Notes: generated by a model not told the origin, from the letters alone. Shown: positions 1 through 7,117, counted from the stretch's first letter. The stretch is 41,479 nucleotides of DNA from Butyrivibrio sp. (GCA_024694565.1 JAILJR010000234.1:1-41479); one strand, 5' to 3'. Numbers and translations are program-made.

Positions 1-2
1 AC

Positions 3-571
3 GTAAAGAACACCGGCAGGTGCAGGGAACTACTGATCCCGGGATGTGAAGTATGGCTGACCGCTCCGGGGACACCGGACAGAAAGACAAAGTATGATCT
101 GGTGGCTGTCCGGAAGGACACAGGGATCCTCTTTAATATAGCAGCCAGGCACCAAACAAGGTGGTGAAAGAATGGCTGGAAACCCGGGACTACGACCGTG
201 TTATACCGGAATATACATATGGCGACTCGCGCATAGACTTCTATATGGAACGCGGTGAGGAGAAGTTCCTCATGGAGGTCAAGGGCTGCACGCTGGAGAT
301 TGACGGGATTGGATACTTTCCCGATGCCCCGACAGAGCGTGGCATAAAGCATATCCGAGAGCTGATAAAGGCAAAGAAAGCGGGATATCATGCGATCCTT
401 GCCTTTGTGATACAGATGGATGGCGTGACGGAGGTTCAACCGAATATCGGCACGCATCCGGAATTCGGAGAGGCTATGGATGAAGCGAAAAAGGCAGGGG
501 TTGAGGTATGGTTTCTGGCTTGCCATGTGGAGCCGGATACATTGAAGATAACAGATAAAAATGCTTTTTGA
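3..571 (+). pseudogene. sfsA: SfsA family protein, 5'-cut by window and frameshifted
   Basis: SfsA is a DNA/sugar-fermentation-stimulation family protein with a nuclease-like fold. Reading from base 3 gives VKNTGRCRELLIPG, a typical SfsA segment roughly 40 residues into the family, so the start lies outside the window. From base 161 the other frame gives the typical C-terminal half, including MEVKGCTLE and FPDAPTERG, and ends at a TGA at 569-571. The first frame stops at the TGA near 162. The expected motif (N-I-D-S-Q-A-P-N-K) is restored if one base is added near 141-142, so a one-base deletion separates the frames. It may be a true pseudogene or a sequence error. Identification is confident; loss of function is not. 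Confidence 0.85.
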
Positions 572-577
572 AGACAG

Positions 578-769
578 GGGCATTATAATCTGATCTTACG
601 TGAAGAAGAGCGTGAGATGGTTCCATATTGTGAGGAAGAGAATATCGTGCTTACTTCATACAGTGCATTAGCAAGCGGAAGGATTTCAGGAAAGCCGGAT
701 GAGGGTGATACCAAGAGAGCTGCCGAGGATACCTATGCTAAGTTTAAATACGAAGCCACTAAAGAGTAG
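578..769 (+). pseudogene. Aldo/keto reductase C-terminal fragment
   Basis: This open stretch has no start codon. It reads YNLILREEEREMVPYC then LTSYSALASGR, the conserved C-terminal cofactor-binding region of standard aldo/keto reductases (usual form YNLIyReEEre...PysPLAsGrl). It ends at a TAG at 767-769. The catalytic half of the roughly 300-residue enzyme is absent. It begins only seven bases after the sfsA stop, so a deletion has probably joined the two. It is unlikely to be expressed. Confidence 0.8.
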
Positions 770-873
770 CATTATTCTGATTATTTGGAGTTAGCCGGGT
801 CTAATACATGCAATACGGTTTATTCCATTTCAATCTGATGCAATTCATAATACTTTTAGTGAGAATTAAGGTT

Positions 874-913
874 GAGCTTTTATGATTTGTTTTAAATCAT
901 AGGAGCTCTTTTT
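874..913 (+). terminator. Rho-independent terminator
   Basis: A 15-bp stem (874-888 with 894-908, two G-U pairs) closes a 5-base loop and is followed by TTTTT at 909-913. It lies after the sfsA and aldo/keto reductase relics and before the next promoter. Confidence 0.8.
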
Positions 914-985
914 ATGGCTCTGGAAAGAAGGTATAAATGAAATAAGGCGGAAGAAGAAGTCGATGGAGCATGATAAATTTTAGCT

Positions 986-1014
986 ACAAGGAGTAAGCAC
1001 GGATGCGGTATAAT
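986..1014 (+). promoter_or_regulatory. Probable promoter of the ArsC/Spx-family gene
   Basis: A perfect -10 TATAAT lies at 1009-1014, about 32 bases before the start codon at 1046. The -35 region is weak (ACAAGG near 986-991). It sits between a terminator and a gene with a strong ribosome site. Confidence 0.5.
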
Positions 1015-1045
1015 AGTAGTATCTGTGAAAAGGAGGGTTTTGATT

Positions 1046-1399
1046 ATGGTTAAGGTATATTGCTATTCAAAATGTTCTACCTGCAATAAAGCACTGAAAT
1101 GGCTTGATGCTAATGGAATAAAGTACGAAAGCCTTGATATAAAGGAGCAGCATCCTGATAAGGATACTGTAAAAGACCTGAATGCCAGGAGCGGACTTCC
1201 GCTTAAGAAGTTCTTTAATACCAGCGGGAAACTTTACAGGGAAATGGAATTGTCCGGGAAGCTCCCTGATATGAGCGATGATGAAATGCTGGATATGCTT
1301 GCATCAGATGGGATGCTTGTGAAGAGACCGCTGCTTGTTACTGATAAGACTGTTCTTGCAGGCTTCAAGGAAGATGCATGGAAGGAAGCTCTTTTATAA
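1046..1399 (+). CDS. ArsC/Spx-family thioredoxin-fold protein
   Basis: A protein of 117 residues with a thioredoxin-like fold of the arsenate reductase (ArsC) / Spx superfamily. The N-terminal strand is followed by YSKCSTCNKALKWL, where the Cys-X-X-Cys pair at about residues 10 and 13 is the redox site. Later segments NTSGKLYREM and KRPLLVTDKTVLAGF are the usual ArsC/Spx conserved blocks. The ATG at 1046 is chosen because AGGAGG at 1031-1036 lies nine bases upstream; a GTG at 1025 would put the ribosome site inside the gene. It could be an arsenate-reductase-like enzyme or an Spx-like regulator; sequence alone does not decide. It is a single-gene unit with its own -10 box. Confidence 0.85.
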   Translation: MVKVYCYSKCSTCNKALKWLDANGIKYESLDIKEQHPDKDTVKDLNARSGLPLKKFFNTSGKLYREMELSGKLPDMSDDEMLDMLASDGMLVKRPLLVTDKTVLAGFKEDAWKEALL

Positions 1400-1438
1400 C
1401 GGAGATATGTGTTTATGAAAAGCTGATTGTGGAATGAA

Positions 1439-1648
1439 ATGAGTCGCCCGACAAAAGCTCACCAGTCCGTCTCCGGCTGTGCATATTGTACAATCACTTC
1501 GGGCACGCTTTCGCTCCTTTCGCTTCGTAGCGGTACTAAGGCACCAAAATACGATGCCTAAGTACCGACGAGCTCATAGGGCCTCTCAGCCTCCTGTGCA
1601 ATATGCACAGCCTGAGCCGGCCTGGTGAGCTTTTGTCGGACAACTCAT
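1439..1648. repeat. Long palindromic repeat, copy A
   Basis: A 210-bp element ending in inverted copies of a 22-bp module (ATGAGTCGCCCGACAAAAGC at the left). The first and last 55-60 bases are near-perfect inverted repeats that include GGCTGTGCATATTGyACA. The centre holds a stem at 1531-1567 (CGGTACT/AGTACCG with AGGCA/TGCCT). It shares its core with 11629-11837, 23441-23661 and 36841-37028. It encodes no transposase. It is a MITE-like or structured-RNA element of unknown function. Confidence 0.9.
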
Positions 1649-1746
1649 TTTATCTTGCAGTGATCATACAGCTTGTGGTTAATACTTTGCTTTTATTCCT
1701 GCTATAAAGAACCGCATTAAGTATTTAAGAAAAATGTTTAATACAT

Positions 1747-1770
1747 GAGGAGGGGATTGACCTCCTTTTA
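1747..1770 (+). other. Short hairpin pairing an SD-like and an anti-SD-like block
   Basis: AGGAGG at 1747-1752 pairs with CCTCCT at 1761-1766 across an eight-base loop, and TTTTA follows. It could be a weak terminator or attenuator, or it could hide the ribosome-like sequence. It lies just before the 36-bp tandem repeat. Confidence 0.4.
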
Positions 1771-1789
1771 TGTCCGGCATCGACGACTG

Positions 1790-1933
1790 ATGACAACACA
1801 GATGGATGATAACGAGAGAATGTTGATGACAATGCAGATGAATGATAACGAGGAAATGCTGGTGACAACGCAGATGAATGATAATGAGGGAATGCTGATG
1901 ACAACGCAGATGAATGATAACGAGAGAATGTGA
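1790..1933. repeat. Four tandem 36-bp repeats
   Basis: Four head-to-tail units of exactly 36 bases (1790-1825, 1826-1861, 1862-1897, 1898-1933) share TGACAACGCAGATGAATGAT with a few substitutions each. Because 36 is divisible by three, any frame open in one unit stays open, so the 62-codon frame through it (repeats of MTTQMNDNERML) is weak evidence for a protein. No ribosome site precedes that frame. There are no spacers, so this is not a CRISPR array. Confidence 0.85.
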
Positions 1934-1945
1934 GGGCATTGTGAT

Positions 1946-2179
1946 ATGGGATCAATTCTGATAAAAGATACAACGCGCAAAGAGCGTGAACAGATAGTTG
2001 CAGAGTCTATAGGAAATATAAACGGTTCATGTGATGGCTGTATGTCAGGGCTTGCAGACATGTATCAGGACTATATTGATGGCAGGAAGGAGATCCGTGA
2101 GATAAACATGGAATTCAAGGCACACTATGAATCCGGAGTAGATGGACCTGAAAAGGCGGGTTGCGGGTATAAAAGATGA
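1946..2179 (+). CDS. Small unknown protein, coupled to next gene
   Basis: A protein of 77 residues, not recognised. It is acidic and helical-looking, with a central CDGC motif (about residues 28-31) and a C-terminal segment DGPEKAGCGYKR with another cysteine. The start ATG at 1946 has a modest GAGG about 11 bases upstream. The stop overlaps the start of the next gene in an ATGA arrangement, so the two are probably co-translated and may form a complex. A small toxin-antitoxin-like or regulatory pair is possible, but nothing in the sequence proves it. Confidence 0.55.
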   Translation: MGSILIKDTTRKEREQIVAESIGNINGSCDGCMSGLADMYQDYIDGRKEIREINMEFKAHYESGVDGPEKAGCGYKR

Positions 2180-2481
2180 CAGAGAATCAGATCGAATGGT
2201 CAAGGAAACGTGATGAACTGGTATCTGCTTTAGCGAAGCTTGGCTTCCCAAAAGAGCTTGGTGAGCAGATTGCTAAGCAGCTTGGGAGCCCAAAGGCAAT
2301 GGATAGGATGCTGGCTTATCTATACAACGTGAAGCCCCGGACATCAGAACTTGTTGTGGATGAGATGCTTGCAATCTGCAGTGATATCGATGCATGGCAC
2401 AATAAAAAGGCGGCAGAGGAAGCAAACGCCAGATACAATGAAATGCTTTACTATGGCCTTGGAACGGAGGACGAAGAGTAA
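2176..2481 (+). CDS. Small unknown protein, partner of upstream gene
   Basis: A protein of 101 residues, not recognised. The middle reads LGSPKAMDRMLAYLYNVKP then ELVVDEMLAICSD, a compact helical pattern, with an acidic tail. Its ATG overlaps the preceding stop (ATGA), which implies translational coupling. There is no signal peptide or membrane segment, so it should be cytosolic. The pair lies directly downstream of the 36-bp repeats. I give no function. Confidence 0.6.
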   Translation: MTENQIEWSRKRDELVSALAKLGFPKELGEQIAKQLGSPKAMDRMLAYLYNVKPRTSELVVDEMLAICSDIDAWHNKKAAEEANARYNEMLYYGLGTEDEE

Positions 2482-2515
2482 CGATGTTTTTTGCAATGGG
2501 AATTACAGATTGCAG

Positions 2516-2563
2516 GGATAATTTTGATTTTTGTTCCAAGTGTGGAACGCGATAATAAGGAGG
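2516..2563 (+). promoter_or_regulatory. Shared leader/operator, copy 1
   Basis: This 48-base block matches the block at 5434-5481 at about 42 positions and has the same length. It carries a perfect dyad, GTTCC-AAGTGT-GGAAC, and ends in the ribosome site of the HD gene. Its conservation in front of two unrelated genes suggests an operator or promoter, or a duplicated upstream region. Confidence 0.6.
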
Positions 2564-2571
2564 GCTATTTA

Positions 2572-3033
2572 ATGAGCAGGTTAAAGGAACTCAGGACATA
2601 TGTTGATAAGAAATTAAACAAGATGGATGATGAAGACAAACGAATAAGTGCAACAGCACATTTATATGGGGTATCCCTGGCTGCACAGGTGCTGGCTAAG
2701 AAGAGAGGTCTTGACCCGGAACTGGCGGCTATGGCTGGAATGCTGCATGATATGCATGCTTATAAGACAGGCTCTTATGATGACCATGCCCATTTAGGGG
2801 CTGACCTTGCGAGGAAGATACTTGGTAAACTTGAACTTACTACTCCCGGAGAAACTGATATCATCTGCTCGGCAATATACCATCACGATGACAAAGCTGC
2901 AATTGATAGTCCTATGGATGAGCTTTTGAAGGATGCGGATGTTTTTGATCACTGCTTTAAGGATGCTTCTAAACCGGTAAAAGAAAAGGAACAGAAGAGA
3001 TACGATGCAATTTGTAAGGAACTTGGATTATAA
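2572..3033 (+). CDS. HD-domain phosphohydrolase
   Basis: A cytosolic protein of 153 residues with the HD metal-dependent phosphohydrolase fold. The expected order is visible: a first histidine in TAHLYGVSLAA (about residue 23), the paired HD in GMLHDMHAY (about 60-61), further histidines in DDHAHLGADLA and IYHHDDK, and a late aspartate in LLKDADVFDHC. Such enzymes hydrolyse nucleotides or other phosphate esters; the substrate cannot be read here. The ATG at 2572 follows AAGGAGG at a good distance, whereas the longer frame from 2491 runs through the shared leader. The tautomerase/fructosamine kinase relic starts 15 bases after its stop. Confidence 0.85.
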   Translation: MSRLKELRTYVDKKLNKMDDEDKRISATAHLYGVSLAAQVLAKKRGLDPELAAMAGMLHDMHAYKTGSYDDHAHLGADLARKILGKLELTTPGETDIICSAIYHHDDKAAIDSPMDELLKDADVFDHCFKDASKPVKEKEQKRYDAICKELGL

Positions 3034-3048
3034 AAACGAGGGAAAAAC

Positions 3049-3132
3049 ATGCCATTTATTTCGACAAAGACAAATGTAACTGTATCAATGGAAAAAGAGA
3101 CACAGTTAAAGGAGCGTCCTGGACAGGTTATA
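3049..3132 (+). pseudogene. MIF-like tautomerase relic (first 28 codons)
   Basis: The frame opens MPFISTKTNVTVSMEKETQL, almost the same as the start of the intact tautomerase at 5490. After about residue 28 the match stops and the frame runs into fructosamine-kinase sequence. The catalytic Pro2 is kept but the rest of the roughly 115-residue fold is gone. The bases that follow (ATCTGATGCACCAGAATATG) also resemble the 3' flank of the intact gene near 5829, so an internal deletion in an ancestral copy is the simplest history. Confidence 0.75.
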
Positions 3133-3842
3133 TCTGATGCACCAGAATATGGCTCGCTAAAAGATGCACTGATCGGAATGTATGGTGAAGAGGTCCGGGT
3201 TAAGGATCGAAGGGCTATTCATTTCTCCTGATGGAATATATCGACAGTACCAGACCGTCGGAAGGCTTCTGGGAAAAACTTGGAACTGATCTTGCAAGGA
3301 TGCATAAGGCAGATACAGCTGCCTTTGCAAAATCCGGTAGCTATGGTTTTGACAGGGACAACTACATCGGAGCCGGCTACCAGAAGAACACAGGTAAGGA
3401 TAGCTTCATAGAGTTCTTTGCTGAGTGCAGGCTACGGCCACAGTTAGAGATGGCTGAAAAGTATTTTGAAAGTGAAACGGTCAGAAAGTCATACAGACTT
3501 CTTGATACTCTGGACAAGTATCTGATCGAGCCGGACAGACCCTCTCTCTTGCATGGTGATCTGTGGTCGGGAAACTTTATGTCAGACGAAAAAGGTCTGC
3601 CGATGCTGATAGATCCGGCTGCATACGTTGGGTGTAATGAAGCAGATATTGCGATGACTGAGCTTTTTGGGGGCTTTGACAAGAGATTCTATGATTCATA
3701 TTTTGATTTCATGGGGATGATTCCGGGATATGCTGACAGGCGGGAACTCTATAACCTATATCATTTGTTGAATCATTTGAATCTGTTTGGCAGCAGCTAC
3801 CTTTATGCAGTAGTCAGAACAATTGACATATATTCTTTTTAA
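3133..3842 (+). pseudogene. Fructosamine kinase family, N-lobe deleted
   Basis: Fructosamine kinases phosphorylate sugar-amine adducts and have an aminoglycoside-kinase-like fold of about 280 residues. YGSLKDALIGMYGEEVRVKD (about 3148-3207) is the usual N-terminus. The next recognisable part is LLMEYIDSTRPSEGFWEKLG, reached in another frame, followed by the intact C-lobe with the catalytic loop LLHGDLWSGN and the metal site LIDPAAYVG, up to LLNHLNLFGSSYL. The ATP-binding N-lobe (about 70-80 codons) is missing and the remaining frames do not match. The 203-codon frame from 3231 has no ribosome site and would lack the nucleotide-binding lobe. It is therefore almost certainly a pseudogene. Confidence 0.8.
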
Positions 3843-3849
3843 AATGATT

Positions 3850-3900
3850 ATGAGTCGCCCGACAAAAGCTCATGATATGATGTTGAGGTCAAAAGTCACC
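3850..3900. repeat. Solo end-modules of the palindromic repeat family
   Basis: At 3850-3873 is a solo copy of module 1 (ATGAG...CTCAT, itself a small hairpin). At 3877-3900 is module 2 (ATGATGTTGAGGTCAAAAGT). Both match ends of the long elements: module 1 ends copy A, and copy B has one of each. They lie just after the fructosamine kinase relic. Confidence 0.75.
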
Positions 3901-3991
3901 TTGCGTCTCCATGGCTGAGAGAGAGACACCGAATCGCCTTGGAATGCTTTTAAGTTGTAAAGTTTACAGGGGAACATAAAGATAAACACAC

Positions 3992-4018
3992 AAAGAGCTG
4001 AAGTACTCAGCTCTTTTG
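3992..4018 (+). terminator. Rho-independent terminator
   Basis: AAAGAGCTGA (3992-4001) pairs with TCAGCTCTTT (4007-4016) across a five-base loop and runs into T residues. It ends the HD/kinase-relic unit and separates it from the aldo/keto reductase. Confidence 0.75.
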
Positions 4019-4103
4019 TTGTATACTGTTATTTATAAATGTATAGAGACAAGAATATTCATATAGGATGAAAAAAATGCAAATTAGAAAAACAGGAGGT
4101 GTG

Positions 4104-4187
4104 ATGTTAAGAAGATTTTCAGGTTATGTCTGTAACTCTTTTACGATTGAGATACAGATTTTGAAGAGCGAGGTGACTTGGAAATGA
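4104..4187 (+). CDS. Possible 27-residue leader peptide
   Basis: ATG at 4104 is preceded by a full AGGAGGT only three bases away, which is close for efficient use. The 27-codon frame starts MLRRFSGYVC and ends at 4187, overlapping the next tiny frame by ATGA. It is not recognised. It may be a regulatory upstream frame for the reductase at 4257, a relic, or chance. Confidence 0.25.
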   Translation: MLRRFSGYVCNSFTIEIQILKSEVTWK

Positions 4188-4240
4188 TCAGTGAAGAAGA
4201 AATGGTGGAATTAAGGATTCAGATGCTGGAAAATATTTAA
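4184..4240 (+). CDS. Possible 18-residue peptide
   Basis: [18 protein letters not shown] overlaps the stop of the preceding tiny frame (ATGA) and ends 16 bases before the reductase start. It looks like a helical fragment, perhaps the tail of a lost regulator. Support is limited to the coupled arrangement. Confidence 0.2.
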   Translation: MISEEEMVELRIQMLENI

Positions 4241-4256
4241 GGTATGGAGGATCGAT

Positions 4257-5402
4257 ATGGATAATGCTTTTGGAGAAAATATCAAAAAACTTGGTTTTGG
4301 AATGATGCGGCTCCCGGAGCTGGCAACATCCGGCAGGTTTGGTAATATAGACATCGAGCTTACCAAGAAGATGGTGGATTATTTTATATCTGAAGGATTT
4401 ACTTACTTTGACACCGCCTGGATGTATTGCGGTTTCAAAAGTGAGGATGCAGCCGGTGAAGCACTTGTGAGCAGGCATAACAGGAACGAGTTTACATTGG
4501 CGACAAAGCTTCACTCAGGCTTCTTTAACAGCGAAGAAGAGAGGGAGAAAGTGTTCAATACCCAGCTTGAAAAAACAAGGGTGGATTATTTTGACTACTA
4601 CCTTCTTCATGATCTCGGAGAAGATCATTATAAGAAGTATCAGAAGTTCGGATGCTTTGAATGGCTGGCAGATAAGAAGAAAGCCGGATACGTCAGGCAT
4701 ATGGGATTTTCGTATCATGACAGGGCAGACCTTTTGGACAGGATACTTACGGAACATCCTGAAGTGGAATTCGTTCAGCTCCAGATCAATTATCTTGACT
4801 GGGAGAGTGAGGTAATACAGTCGGGAAAATGTTATGAGGTATGCGAAAAATATGGTAAGCCCGTGATTGTCATGGAGCCTGTCAAAGGCGGAACGCTGTC
4901 TAATGTAGTGCCGGAGGTTGAAAAGCTGTTTAAGGATTATGCGCCCGATATGTCGATCGCATCCTGGGCAATCAGATTTGCAGCGAGTCAGCCAAACGTT
5001 AAGATGGTTCTTTCCGGTATGGGAAATATGGACATGCTGACTGATAATACAGGGTATATGAAGGAATTTGTTCCATTGAACGACGAAGAGATGGGGATAA
5101 TAAAGAAGGCAACCGATATAATCAACTCGAGCATAGCTATTCCCTGTACGGGCTGCGCGTACTGTGTGGATGGATGTCCAAAAAATATTCCGATACCAAA
5201 GTATTTTTCTGTTTATAATGCTGAGATGCAGGAATATAAAGGTAAACCATTTACTCCTCAGGGCGAATACTATAACAGGCTTACTCAGGTATTTGGCAAG
5301 CCGGGTGATTGTATAGGTTGTGGAAAGTGTGAGAAAATCTGTCCTCAGCATCTGCCGATAAGAAATAATCTTAAACTCGTAGCTTCACAGTTTGGAGGCT
5401 GA
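4257..5402 (+). CDS. Aldo/keto reductase with C-terminal 2x[4Fe-4S] ferredoxin domain
   Basis: A protein of 381 residues. Residues 1-280 form an aldo/keto reductase barrel with the catalytic tetrad visible: Asp and Tyr in YFDTAWMY (about 46-53), Lys in LATKLHSG and His in YYLLHDLG. The C-terminal 90 residues carry two cysteine clusters, [12 protein letters not shown] (from about 297) and [12 protein letters not shown] (from about 351), each followed by proline as in bacterial two-cluster ferredoxins. This fused architecture is common in anaerobic Clostridia, where electrons may pass from ferredoxin rather than only NAD(P)H; the substrate is unknown. The start ATG at 4257 follows GGAGG at 4245-4249. 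It is cytosolic, with no signal peptide. It has no intact operon partner upstream; the tautomerase with its own leader follows. Confidence 0.9.
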   Translation: MDNAFGENIKKLGFGMMRLPELATSGRFGNIDIELTKKMVDYFISEGFTYFDTAWMYCGFKSEDAAGEALVSRHNRNEFTLATKLHSGFFNSEEEREKVFNTQLEKTRVDYFDYYLLHDLGEDHYKKYQKFGCFEWLADKKKAGYVRHMGFSYHDRADLLDRILTEHPEVEFVQLQINYLDWESEVIQSGKCYEVCEKYGKPVIVMEPVKGGTLSNVVPEVEKLFKDYAPDMSIASWAIRFAASQPNVKMVLSGMGNMDMLTDNTGYMKEFVPLNDEEMGIIKKATDIINSSIAIPCTGCAYCVDGCPKNIPIPKYFSVYNAEMQEYKGKPFTPQGEYYNRLTQVFGKPGDCIGCGKCEKICPQHLPIRNNLKLVASQFGG

Positions 5403-5433
5403 TACTTATGTGCATTTTCCGGTGTAATACAAC

Positions 5434-5481
5434 GGATAATTTTGATTTTTTTCACAAGTGTGGAACGAGATTCTAAGGAGG
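5434..5481 (+). promoter_or_regulatory. Shared leader/operator, copy 2
   Basis: This is the second copy of the 48-base block at 2516-2563, directly upstream of the intact tautomerase. The central dyad is kept in altered form around CACAAGTGTG, and the block ends in AAGGAGG. In the first locus the block precedes the HD gene and the tautomerase relic follows, which suggests duplication of a leader-gene segment. Confidence 0.6.
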
Positions 5482-5489
5482 ATAATAAC

Positions 5490-5834
5490 ATGCCATTTAT
5501 TTCAACAAAAACAAACATAACAGTAACAAAGGAAAAAGAAACACAGCTTAAGCAGCGCCTCGGACAGGCTATCTCTATTATCCCGGGCAAGAGCGAAAGC
5601 TGGCTCATGCTGGCAATCGAGGGTGATATCCCTATGTATTTCAGGGGCGATGATTCCCAGCCTACAGCATTTATAGAGGTAAAAATCTACGGAGATGCTT
5701 CTTCAGATGCTTATGGGAAGATGACAAAAAAACTGACAGGAATATACGGTGATGTTCTTGGAATAGCGCCGGATCACATGTATATCCGCTATTTTGGGTC
5801 AGAAGATTGGGGCTGGAATGGAAGCAATTTCTGA
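5490..5834 (+). CDS. MIF-like tautomerase
   Basis: A protein of 114 residues of the macrophage migration inhibitory factor / 4-oxalocrotonate tautomerase superfamily. After Met removal, the catalytic base Pro1 is exposed (MPFISTKTN). The block IPGKSESWLMLAIEGD and the ending EDWGWNGSNF are typical of bacterial MIF homologues. Members tautomerise keto/enol forms such as phenylpyruvate and act as trimers in the cytosol; the physiological substrate here is unknown. The ATG at 5490 is preceded by AAGGAGG inside the shared leader; the longer frame from 5442 would translate that leader. The acylphosphatase starts 17 bases downstream, so they are probably co-transcribed. Confidence 0.88.
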   Translation: MPFISTKTNITVTKEKETQLKQRLGQAISIIPGKSESWLMLAIEGDIPMYFRGDDSQPTAFIEVKIYGDASSDAYGKMTKKLTGIYGDVLGIAPDHMYIRYFGSEDWGWNGSNF

Positions 5835-5851
5835 TACACCGGAGTATGGGA

Positions 5852-6124
5852 ATGGAAAGAAGATACAGGTTAAGCTTTTATGGAATGGTGCAGGGCGTAG
5901 GATTCAGATATACTGCCATGCATGCTGCGAATATGTACAGGCTCACTGGATATGTAAAGAATGAATATGATGGTTCAGTCACCTGTGAAGTACAGGGAGA
6001 TGATGAAGCGATTGACAGGTTTGTGACCACTGTCAGTAATGGCAGATTTATTGACATATCAGGGATAGACAGAAAGGTATTGGAAATAATACCTGATGAG
6101 CGTTCTTTTGAGGTCAGGTATTGA
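5852..6124 (+). CDS. Acylphosphatase
   Basis: A small cytosolic enzyme of 90 residues that hydrolyses carboxyl-phosphate bonds. The N-terminal YRLSFYGMVQGVGFRY holds the phosphate-binding loop and catalytic Arg. GYVKNEYDGSVTCEVQGDD holds the catalytic Asn and the family signature. I prefer ATG 5852 because GGAG at 5841-5844 is seven bases upstream; ATG 5846 is in frame but too close. It follows the tautomerase in the same direction, and the next gene begins 22 bases after its stop. Confidence 0.88.
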   Translation: MERRYRLSFYGMVQGVGFRYTAMHAANMYRLTGYVKNEYDGSVTCEVQGDDEAIDRFVTTVSNGRFIDISGIDRKVLEIIPDERSFEVRY

Positions 6125-6146
6125 GCTTGAGTATAGAAGGGAAGAC

Positions 6147-6362
6147 ATGCTTTTTAAGAAAAAGACTATAAAGAAAAACTATGACAAAGAGAACCAGCGC
6201 CCGGTTATCAAGGCTTCCATATGTAACGGTGAGCAAGTCGCGGGATTTCAGGATATTCATACCGGGGCGTTTGAGGAAGTTATGCTGATAAGAAGCCATG
6301 AGGATCTTAATGAGTTTATCAGCATGTATGGGATTGAGGAAAAGATCGGGAAGATATATTAA
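6147..6362 (+). CDS. Small conserved-looking unknown protein
   Basis: A protein of 71 residues starting MLFKKKTIKKNYDKENQRPV, with a very basic N-terminus and an acidic C-terminus (MYGIEEKIGKIY). It looks like a real compact domain but I cannot name the family. ATG 6147 has AAGGGAAG just upstream; the longer frame from 6096 would overlap the acylphosphatase. It is probably last in the tautomerase-acylphosphatase unit. The same frame stays open for 43 codons after its stop (next entry). Confidence 0.65.
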   Translation: MLFKKKTIKKNYDKENQRPVIKASICNGEQVAGFQDIHTGAFEEVMLIRSHEDLNEFISMYGIEEKIGKIY

Positions 6363-6494
6363 AGCGGGACCCAACTAAAGTGGAATCCTGAAAATATTTA
6401 TGATTATAAAAAGAGAGAATCCGGCGGAAAAATGAGACTTATAGAAAGCCCCGGAGAAGAGACTAAAGAAATAGTAGAGAGTATGGTTAGGTGA
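6363..6494 (+). other. In-frame open stretch between two genes, possible relic
   Basis: After the TAA at 6360-6362 the same frame continues open for 43 codons, reading KWNPENIYDYKKRESGG and then MRLIESPGEETKEIVE, to a TGA at 6492-6494 that overlaps the next ATG. An internal ATG at 6432 could start a 20-residue peptide coupled to the DUF1284 gene. The peptide looks protein-like, but no family is recognised. It is either the tail of a lost gene or chance. Confidence 0.35.
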
Positions 6495-6874
6495 TGAGCA
6501 GAGTTTTACGACCACATCATGGGATGTGTTTTCAGTTTTATGAAGGAAAAGGATATAGTGAGAACTTCACAGACCACATGGGCAGGATAATCAGGGAGAT
6601 GGGGGCAATTCCGTCGCAGAAGATTCGGCTGAAGGTGGAGACAGATATCGTCTGTGAGAATTGTCCTAACAATGAGGCAGGAGAGTGTTCTACTGCTGAT
6701 AAGGTTAAAAGATATGACGAAGGTGTCCTTAAAGCCTGCGGATTGGCAGAGGGTGATGAGATCTTTTTTTCCGATTTTACTGAATTGGTAAGAGAGCGGA
6801 TTATTGACGCAGGTATCAGAAGTGACATTTGCGGAGATTGCAGCTGGGACTATATCTGCAGGCGAAAGGAGTAA
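6494..6874 (+). CDS. DUF1284 protein, Cys-rich, probable Fe-S or metal binding
   Basis: A protein of 126 residues. LRPHHGMCFQFYEGKGYS near the start matches DUF1284, as does the first cysteine group in CENCPNNEAGECS (about residues 55-67) and the block KVKRYDEGVLKACGL. The C-terminal CGDCSWDYIC adds three more cysteines. The family is thought to bind iron-sulfur or another metal; its reaction is unknown. The start ATG 6494 overlaps the TGA of the preceding open stretch (TGATG), so translation may be coupled; its own ribosome site is weak. Confidence 0.8.
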   Translation: MSRVLRPHHGMCFQFYEGKGYSENFTDHMGRIIREMGAIPSQKIRLKVETDIVCENCPNNEAGECSTADKVKRYDEGVLKACGLAEGDEIFFSDFTELVRERIIDAGIRSDICGDCSWDYICRRKE

Positions 6875-7001
6875 GTGCGACAGGGTATAAGACGATTCCC
6901 AGTGATGCTGCTTTTATTAATAGTGGCAAACTGGCGCCGGCAGTTAAAAACATTGCTGCTAAATGTGTAAGTGCGCTTCCGGGTTCGCGAATTGAAATCT
7001 G

Positions 7002-7117
7002 TATAATAAGATACCTCCCTGTATGCAGTAATTAAAACTACGTCATGTAATACTAATACTACATGCAAAGAAGGCTGTCAACTGTCCTCGTTTTCGCCAT
7101 TCACAGCCCTTCTTTTT
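7002..7117 (+). ncRNA. Candidate small RNA with its own terminator
   Basis: A perfect TATAAT at 7002-7007 faces a region without a plus-strand gene. A transcript from about 7014 would carry a pyrimidine block with CCTCCC, a dyad at 7044-7065 (CATGTA...TACATG) and the terminator at 7067-7117, about 100 bases in all. The -35 region is poor. The alternative is a chance -10 box in front of a terminator that serves the DUF1284 unit. Confidence 0.3.
7067..7117. terminator. Terminator between convergent units
   Basis: AAAGAAGGCTGT at 7067-7078 pairs with ACAGCCCTTCTTT at 7103-7115 with one bulged base, then T residues. It can serve the plus-strand genes ending at 6874 and, because of the A-run on the left, the minus-strand CotH operon ending at 7212. 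Confidence 0.75.

Noticed and set aside
1790..1933. CRISPR array
   Set aside because: The 36-base units are contiguous without spacers and no cas gene is present.
1679..2061. Several overlapping open frames on both strands over the 36-bp repeats
   Set aside because: A repeat length divisible by three keeps frames open on both strands; none has a ribosome site.
3898..3960. TPP-riboswitch-like CTGAGA motif
   Set aside because: Only the hexamer is present; the conserved partner motifs and stem arrangement are absent, and no thiamine gene follows.
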